Shown piece by piece: positions 59,226 through 64,000 of a stretch of DNA of 64,000 nucleotides. Made by a program: the position numbers and the translations under genes. Each line of letters opens with the position of its first letter. The stretch's first letter is position 1. The notes beneath the pieces were generated by a model. The model did no database searches and was not told where the DNA came from. It worked only from the letters and a program-made list of their open reading frames with translations. The stretch is from NCBI GenBank assembly GCA_037043455.1, contig JAWPHD010001143.1:62001-126000 (forward strand), written 5' to 3'. Source of the stretch: Cyrtodaria siliqua. Taxonomy: Eukaryota > Mollusca > Bivalvia > Adapedonta > Hiatellidae.

Positions 59226-62200
59226 ATGATTGCAAAGGTTTGTCTGGCTATTCTTGTGATCGCCTTGGTGAGCTATGAAGGCTCAGCGTTACGTAAGTAA
59301 CCGTACGTGTGTGTGTGTGTGTGTGTGTTTTGGGGGTGGGGATGCGTGCATACGTGCGAGCGTGCGTATACATGTGTGCATGCGTTTGTGTATGTGCCGG
59401 TGGGAATAGATTACGTTCTCAGTTAAGGTTCCTCAATTTCGACGAAGGTAAAATAACATTTGACGTTTTGTCAATTGAAAAACAATTTAATAACTTGACG
59501 ACATTGACATTAAATGGAATCCAAGAATACCAAAAATTAAAACAATTTAATTATTGTTAATAAATGTCAAATACGTTTTGATGACATGAATACTTATCTA
59601 ATACTGATTAAAGTTTTGAAAATTCGAAATTGTTACCAGACAGAGAGTGTATATAAACTATGTTGTATTATACGTTATAATGGGAGACTAATTTTGAAGA
59701 AAAAAAATCTCTAAATATTTCAAGTATATATTTAGATTTTCCTTAGATCAGAACGGCTACACATAGAAAACGATACATGCCAGTTCGCAACACACCCAAA
59801 GTGCTCATCAAACTAAATATTTAACTTAATTCGCCTTTTCGGAAAGAGAGACAGAATTCGTAAAGTTTTGTTCTTAAAGTATTCTCAAATATTTTCGAAA
59901 ATAAGTACCAATATTGATTATTTATAATTTGTTTCTCCTTTAAAGGAGCTGAACGCGATCTGAAATTGTAATTGGTATCAATACAAATACAAGAAAATAT
60001 CTGCATAATGTGGTTCAGTTTCATATGAAATGGGAACATGCATTAAATAAATACTGAAAAGGAGATCCCTTGGAAGCAACAAACACGACACGGTTTTATT
60101 AAGCCACATATTAAGTTCGGTTGGATTAGACTGGACAACAAGACGATTCGGGGTGTATTTTTGTTGTTTAATCATACGTAGTATTACTTATGGGGTTCAT
60201 ATTATTACCAGTTGTACATATTATTAAAAGCATTGTAGTAAATCCAAAAACAAAAATTTAAAGCATCATGTGAAGTATGATATTAATGATTTATTTCTCA
60301 AAAACTAGCAGAGGGGTTTAAACTAGGTTTTAGGATGCACCAAACCGCACAGTTACCCTACTGTCATCCCAATACAACGGGATAGTGTAAATAAAGAAAT
60401 CCCCTCCACGAACTATTCTCTAACCAACAAGGCAGCATTAATAGGCAATAAACGTAAAACACAAAGATGCTCGTGTATATATAAATACAGAAACCAATAG
60501 CCTAGAAAACCACAAAGAAGGTACCCAGTGACTCGGCAGAAGCCAGATCAACTAGAAAATGAAGCATTGAGGGCACGACAAGACAAGAATGCAGACAAAC
60601 ATCAAACGTCACCGTCTTTTTGCGCTTTAGGTAGAGGTCATCATAGAGTCAATAGCCTTACCGGTGATCGCACAATTAAAGAGGAAAGCATAGTGCCGAA
60701 CTATAAATGGGTCCACCACCAAGCATGCAGTGCGTTGCAAAATGATAGGGTCATAACCTCTTTTGATAAACCTTTTAACAAGTTTAGCAAAGATAGTATG
60801 AAAGTGATCATGACCAAGGATCTTACGAAGTTTGTAAATCACGTCACCATAAAAGTCAGGTTGTGATAGTCCTTGTCTCAGAAGAGTTCTTAAATTACTT
60901 TTATATTTGGAAAGAATATCAGGGTTACGATAATACAATTTTGCAGGTGTTACGAAGTTTATGGTAACGGTAGCCCTGATTGAGTAGCTGTTGAGTTATA
61001 CAAATATTACGAATATTAAAGTCCTCAAATTGAGTACAAGCTCTAAAAAAACGAATAAGTTGAGACATATAGACCCCATAAGAAGTTGCTCGGGGAACAT
61101 CCCCATCCAAATGGGGATACTTAATAATACCAAAATTAAAATCATCTCTCTTGTCATAGATTTTGCTAATTATTTCACCATTTTCAATAGAGAGATGTAA
61201 ATACAGAAAAGAAGCGTTAGTATCAGAACTATTAGCTTTGTTAAGTTGAAGTTCTTTAGAATATATATTATTAACCATAGTAGAAAAGAAAGGGTTGCCA
61301 ATGTTCAATATGCCATCCAGATACCGAGAGGTGTCATTAAAGGCTTCGATAACATCTGCCTGGGTATCTGGGGAAAGACTCACGATGAATTCTCTTTAAT
61401 AGCTATATAAAAACAAATCTGCGACAAGGGGTCCACAGTTATTACCTATAGGGATACCAACAATTGATCTATAAACGGTAGTTCCATACCTGACAAAAAT
61501 AGTATCTAATAGGAAGATGAGTGATTCACAAACTTCTTGGTAGGCTACTTGGTCATGATCACTTGCATACTATCTTTGTTAAACTTGTTAAAAGGATTAT
61601 CAAAAGAGGTTATGACCCTATCATTTTTGGTCTTATTTGGCCTTTTATTCATCTTTAAAGTTGTTCTTTGTTTCTGTTTGTGTGTGTGGTTGACTGTCGT
61701 CCTTGAATGCTACTTTTCCTGTTCGATTTTTATATCTCCTTTTGATGTTGAGAGATGAGAGAGTATAACATCTTGTTATAATTTGTTTATATTATGATCA
61801 TTTTCTCGCAAATTGTGTAATATATAAATAAACATACATGTTAGATAAGAAATAAAATATTTCATCGGATTTATATTGTGAGAGATAAAAGCCTGAAATT
61901 TGGTACCTGGACAACTTCGAAACCGCATTCGGTCCTTGATATCGATATTCGTAAGTTCCGCTCACCAGGTATTGATCTAGAACAACATATCTCCGCTGGA
62001 AATGTTTTATTTATTACATATATTCTTTAGTTCATATACATAAATAAAACATTTGAGCCGAAACACGCGAAAACGACCCTTCAGATAACATTTGACATTT
62101 TATGTTGTTTTTTTATTTTATGAAACACGGTGATTTTCTCTTTTATTATCCCCTTATTTTATGTTGATATCTAAATTAAAAATGACTTTATCTCAATTTG

Positions 62201-62373
62201 AAAATTAAAGATTGTTCTCACGATTAATTTTGACGCTGTACCTACTTCTGCTGTATATTTCAGCTGCATGGAGGACTTGCTACCCTGCAACGTGTTTTCT
62301 GTGGTGCGAACGCACATACTCATTCAAGTATCATGGTGAATGTCATTATGGGTGGTGCTTTTGTTTCAGGTAG
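59226..62373 (+). CDS. Defensin-like secreted peptide (six-Cys CS-alpha-beta), two exons
   Basis: Exon 1 (59226-59292) codes the start Met and a 21-22 residue signal peptide (hydrophobic core V-C-L-A-I-L-V-I-A-L-V-S, small residues G-S-A at the cut). Its donor is C|GTAAGT. Exon 2 (62264-62373) follows 'ctgctgtatatttcag' and codes the mature peptide to TAG. The phase-1 join gives 58 residues. Mature spacing is C-x4-C-x3-C-x11-C-x4-C-x-C, with G-E-C at the fourth cysteine: the C-x3-C, G-x-C and C-x-C triad that defines the cysteine-stabilised alpha-beta fold of invertebrate defensins. The mature part is about 36 residues, mildly cationic, and unusually rich in W, Y and F (12 of 36). Such peptides are secreted antimicrobials; a channel-acting role is also possible for the fold. 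'CAG|GTAGGC' at the stop could be a donor for a further exon. No match to a named family. Confidence 0.7.
59306..59332 (+). repeat. (GT)n microsatellite in the defensin-like intron
   Basis: About 12 GT units begin 14 bp after the exon-1 donor, followed by GTGC/CATGTG-type sequence to about 59400. Confidence 0.9.
60530..61545 (-). pseudogene. Reverse-transcriptase fragment (Penelope-like or related)
   Basis: Reading the minus strand from 61545: a partial palm domain with F-L-L-D-T-I-F-V-R-Y-G, G-I-P-I-G-N-N-C-G-P-L-V-A-D-L-F-L-Y-S-Y, an in-frame TAA, then F-N-D-T-S-R-Y-L-D-G, K-I-Y-D-K-R-D-D-F-N-F, T-S-Y-G-V-Y-M-S-Q-L-I-R-F and G-Y-R-Y-H-K-L-R. A frame change near 60930 leads to G-D-V-I-Y-K-L-R-K-I and Q-T-A-C-L-V-V. 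Family members have Y-x-D-D at the catalytic site; here it is Y-L-D-G. So the copy is dead twice over. I recognise the protein family from many invertebrate genomes but am unsure of its clade. It lies in the defensin-like intron. Confidence 0.7.
60745..60832 (-). repeat. Inverted segment of RT element, arm 1
   Basis: About 85 bp ('tcataacctcttttgataaa' to 'agtgatcatgaccaag') that is the reverse complement, with few changes, of 61546-61632. On the minus strand it codes the tail L-G-H-D-H-F-H-T-I-F. Confidence 0.85.
61546..61745 (+). mobile_element. Inverted segment of RT element, arm 2, with 3' tail
   Basis: The plus strand reads L-G-H-D-H-L-H-T-I-F-V-K-L-V-K-R, the same protein tail as arm 1, pointing the other way. 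Beyond it (61655-61745) is an inverted copy of the dispersed repeat seen at 28505-28690. The two tails therefore flank the RT core head-to-head. Penelope-like elements are known to carry inverted or direct pseudo-LTRs, which would give this layout. Confidence 0.65.
61760..62260. other. Intron sequence before defensin-like exon 2
   Basis: AT-rich; ends in the T/C-rich acceptor tract. No repeat or gene seen. Confidence 0.5.
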
Positions 62374-62787
62374 GCATTGGCATATGACACAGCTTAAATG
62401 GCCTTAAATAGACTAATTCACTCGTAATACATGTATACATACTAAACCCTTTCATGTTATAACGCGTCTGAATTTGTTATTTCTTAAGACAGATGAAGTA
62501 TTTCAAGCCATAGCCGAGATGACATATATATAGATAACTTTATTTATCCAAAAGACAAAACATGTCTATGAGTTACAAAACAATTTAAATATGGCAAGCA
62601 AGCGATTGTATAAACATAATTTAAATACTTCCAAAAAACCAGTATAATTTGTATTATCGATTAATAAATAATACACTACTTTTACATATCATACACGCGA
62701 GTATATAGACAATGTGTTCCCTTTCCAATTACTGATGCATTCAATCGATCAGTAAACAGCTTGTTCCTCACTCCCTCACTCCCTTCT

Positions 62788-62840
62788 ATCCTTACTCACT
62801 CACTCACTCACTCACTCACTCACTCACTCACTCACTCACG
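62788..62840 (+). repeat. (TCAC)n microsatellite
   Basis: About 12 CACT units, followed by an A-rich patch containing AATAAATAAATAA, which includes a possible polyadenylation signal for the defensin-like gene. Confidence 0.95.
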
Positions 62841-62879
62841 ATTTTTGAAAAATAAATAAATAATTCGGTGTGATTCTTA

Positions 62880-63830
62880 ACTATTAGTTGCATAGATCTC
62901 AATGGAATTCATCTTCAAGAATATTGCAATGTTGGCACTTTCTTTCTTGCAACGGCGTTTTTCTCGGTTTTTTAAACCTCCCTGCTTCTATCTCCAGTCT
63001 ATGGGAAGAGAGTCTTAATTTCGACAGTGCAACTCTAAACTTTTTCATTGTAATTGTACTTAAGTAGGACTGAAAACCAAACTTTGCAAATAAAATATAA
63101 AATCTTGCTTTAGGAGACTCTGATAATCTTGAATTCCAGTTTTGAATAAAATTATCGTGCAGTCTTTGTTTAAAAAGTGATAAAAAAGCATTTACATTTT
63201 CAACACCTTGATTTACCCAGACTCCAAAAAATCATAAGTTTGATAATAACGTTCGAACAAGAGATGCCCAGTTTTTTGCATTAGGGTGTGTCTCGATGTC
63301 TCTTAATAACTGGTTATACGCACATTTAATATACTTTGTATTTTGGCTATATATTATTTTAAACCAAAATTTCATAACACCTTAACAATCTATTGTTTTG
63401 AAGAGGTAGACGCTCCAATTCACCATAGATTAAATCTGTCTGAGTACTCTGTTTAACATTAAGTAATCTCTTGCAAAACTGTATATGAACTTTCTCTATA
63501 TTGTCTGCTTTACAAAATCCCCATACTTCACAGCCAAAATTCAGAATAGGGGAGACCAACTTATCAAACAAATCCAAATAATGTTTTACTGATATATCTT
63601 TAAACTTATATAGATATTTATTTAGTTCGAAAATAGCTTTCTGTGCTTGACCGGACAATGTTTGCTGTGCATCTGCAAATGAACATCCAGTAGTAAAAGA
63701 TATTCCTAAATAGAAAATATACTTTATGTTGCGTAAAAGTGTGCCTAGTTTTTTCAGACCATAGTCTGTTGTCACTGTGAGAAGACTGAGTAGATAGGTT
63801 GACCAGCAGCGCATCTAGGATATTTTGTTT
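62880..63830 (-). pseudogene. LINE ORF2 C-terminal fragment, third copy of the family
   Basis: The minus strand codes Q-K-A-I-F-E-L-N-K-Y-L, D-I-S-V-K-H-Y-L-D-L-F-D-K-L, C-E-V-W-G-F and I-Y-G-E-L-E-R-L (63814-63359), then with breaks A-K-N-W-A-S-L-V-R-T-L-L-S and a zinc-binding end to about 62890. It is related to the copies at 29447 and 45109 but more diverged, so an older subfamily. No catalytic core remains. Confidence 0.82.
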
Positions 63831-64000
63831 CGTTTTATTGTCAGTGAATGAGACGTGATTGATATAAACGCATCTAAGTGTTTGGTCCGAGTAAGAGATT
63901 ATTCTTTTATTGTCAATGAATGAGAAGTGATTGATAGAAATGCATCTAAGTGTTTGGTCCGAGTTAGAGATTATTTTGTTTATTGTCATTGAATGAGAAG
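63826..64000 (+). repeat. ~75-bp tandem repeat running off the window
   Basis: Two full units and a partial one with 'attgtcaatgaatgagaagt', 'gcatctaagtgtttggtcc' and 'gagattattttgttt'. It continues past the right edge and abuts the truncated LINE fragment. Confidence 0.88.

Overview
The window looks like AT-rich, repeat-dense nuclear DNA of an invertebrate, most likely a bivalve mollusc. The reasons are interrupted genes with GT-AG introns, several families of non-LTR retrotransposons, a 2A-like motif at the start of one LINE ORF2, a D8C-type exon, and dispersed 'caagggccataact' and 'caagaggcc' repeats that I associate with bivalve genomes. Genus cannot be fixed by eye. There are no operons, CRISPR arrays or prokaryotic features.

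Host genes are few. (1) A SAMHD1-like HD-domain dNTP triphosphohydrolase gene lies on the minus strand. Seven exons are recognisable between 28217 and 15481; the N-terminal SAM/first-His part and the C-terminal end were not found. One donor carries GG where the phase and alignment demand GT. (2) A two-exon gene for a short secreted peptide with a six-cysteine CS-alpha-beta (defensin-like) pattern lies on the plus strand at 59226-59292 and 62264-62373. This is the most interesting gene in the window. (3) An orphan exon of a D8C (uromodulin/OIT3-type) domain lies at 4822-5041, minus, ending in a frame-breaking stop. (4) A plausible terminal exon of unknown family lies at 3436-3757, plus.

Layout: 0.7-1.5 kb, L1/Tx1-like fragment; 1.5-3.3 kb, a dispersed repeat with trinucleotide tails; 3.4-5.0 kb, orphan exons; 5.2-9.2 kb, polypyrimidine tract, foldback element and a 54-bp array split by an insertion; 9.5-11.1 kb, an internally amplified MITE; 11.15-14.1 kb, a ~570-bp dimeric satellite; 14.1-15.0 kb, a 21-bp minisatellite; 15.5-28.2 kb, the SAMHD1-like gene, whose largest intron holds LINE ORF1 debris and a 2A-type LINE; 28.4-34.3 kb, a 57-bp array and a near-complete LINE (minus); 35-43.5 kb, a MITE, a tRNA-derived SINE and small repeats; 43.8-46.8 kb, a second copy of the same LINE (plus, 5' truncated); 49.1-52.9 kb, a GTTGTCG-rich element and a ~120-bp satellite; 53.3-54.0 kb, a large inverted duplication; 54.65-55.74 kb, a 15-bp minisatellite with 135-bp higher-order structure; 57.4-57.9 kb, a 33-bp minisatellite with an acidic reading frame; 59.2-62.4 kb, the defensin-like gene, whose intron contains a reverse-transcriptase fragment with inverted 3' segments; 62.9-64 kb, a third copy of the LINE family and a ~75-bp tandem repeat running off the edge.

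The two recognisable immune-type genes (an antiviral-class dNTPase and a defensin-like peptide) lie about 31 kb apart. Nothing in the sequence shows that they work together; most of the window is mobile and tandem DNA.
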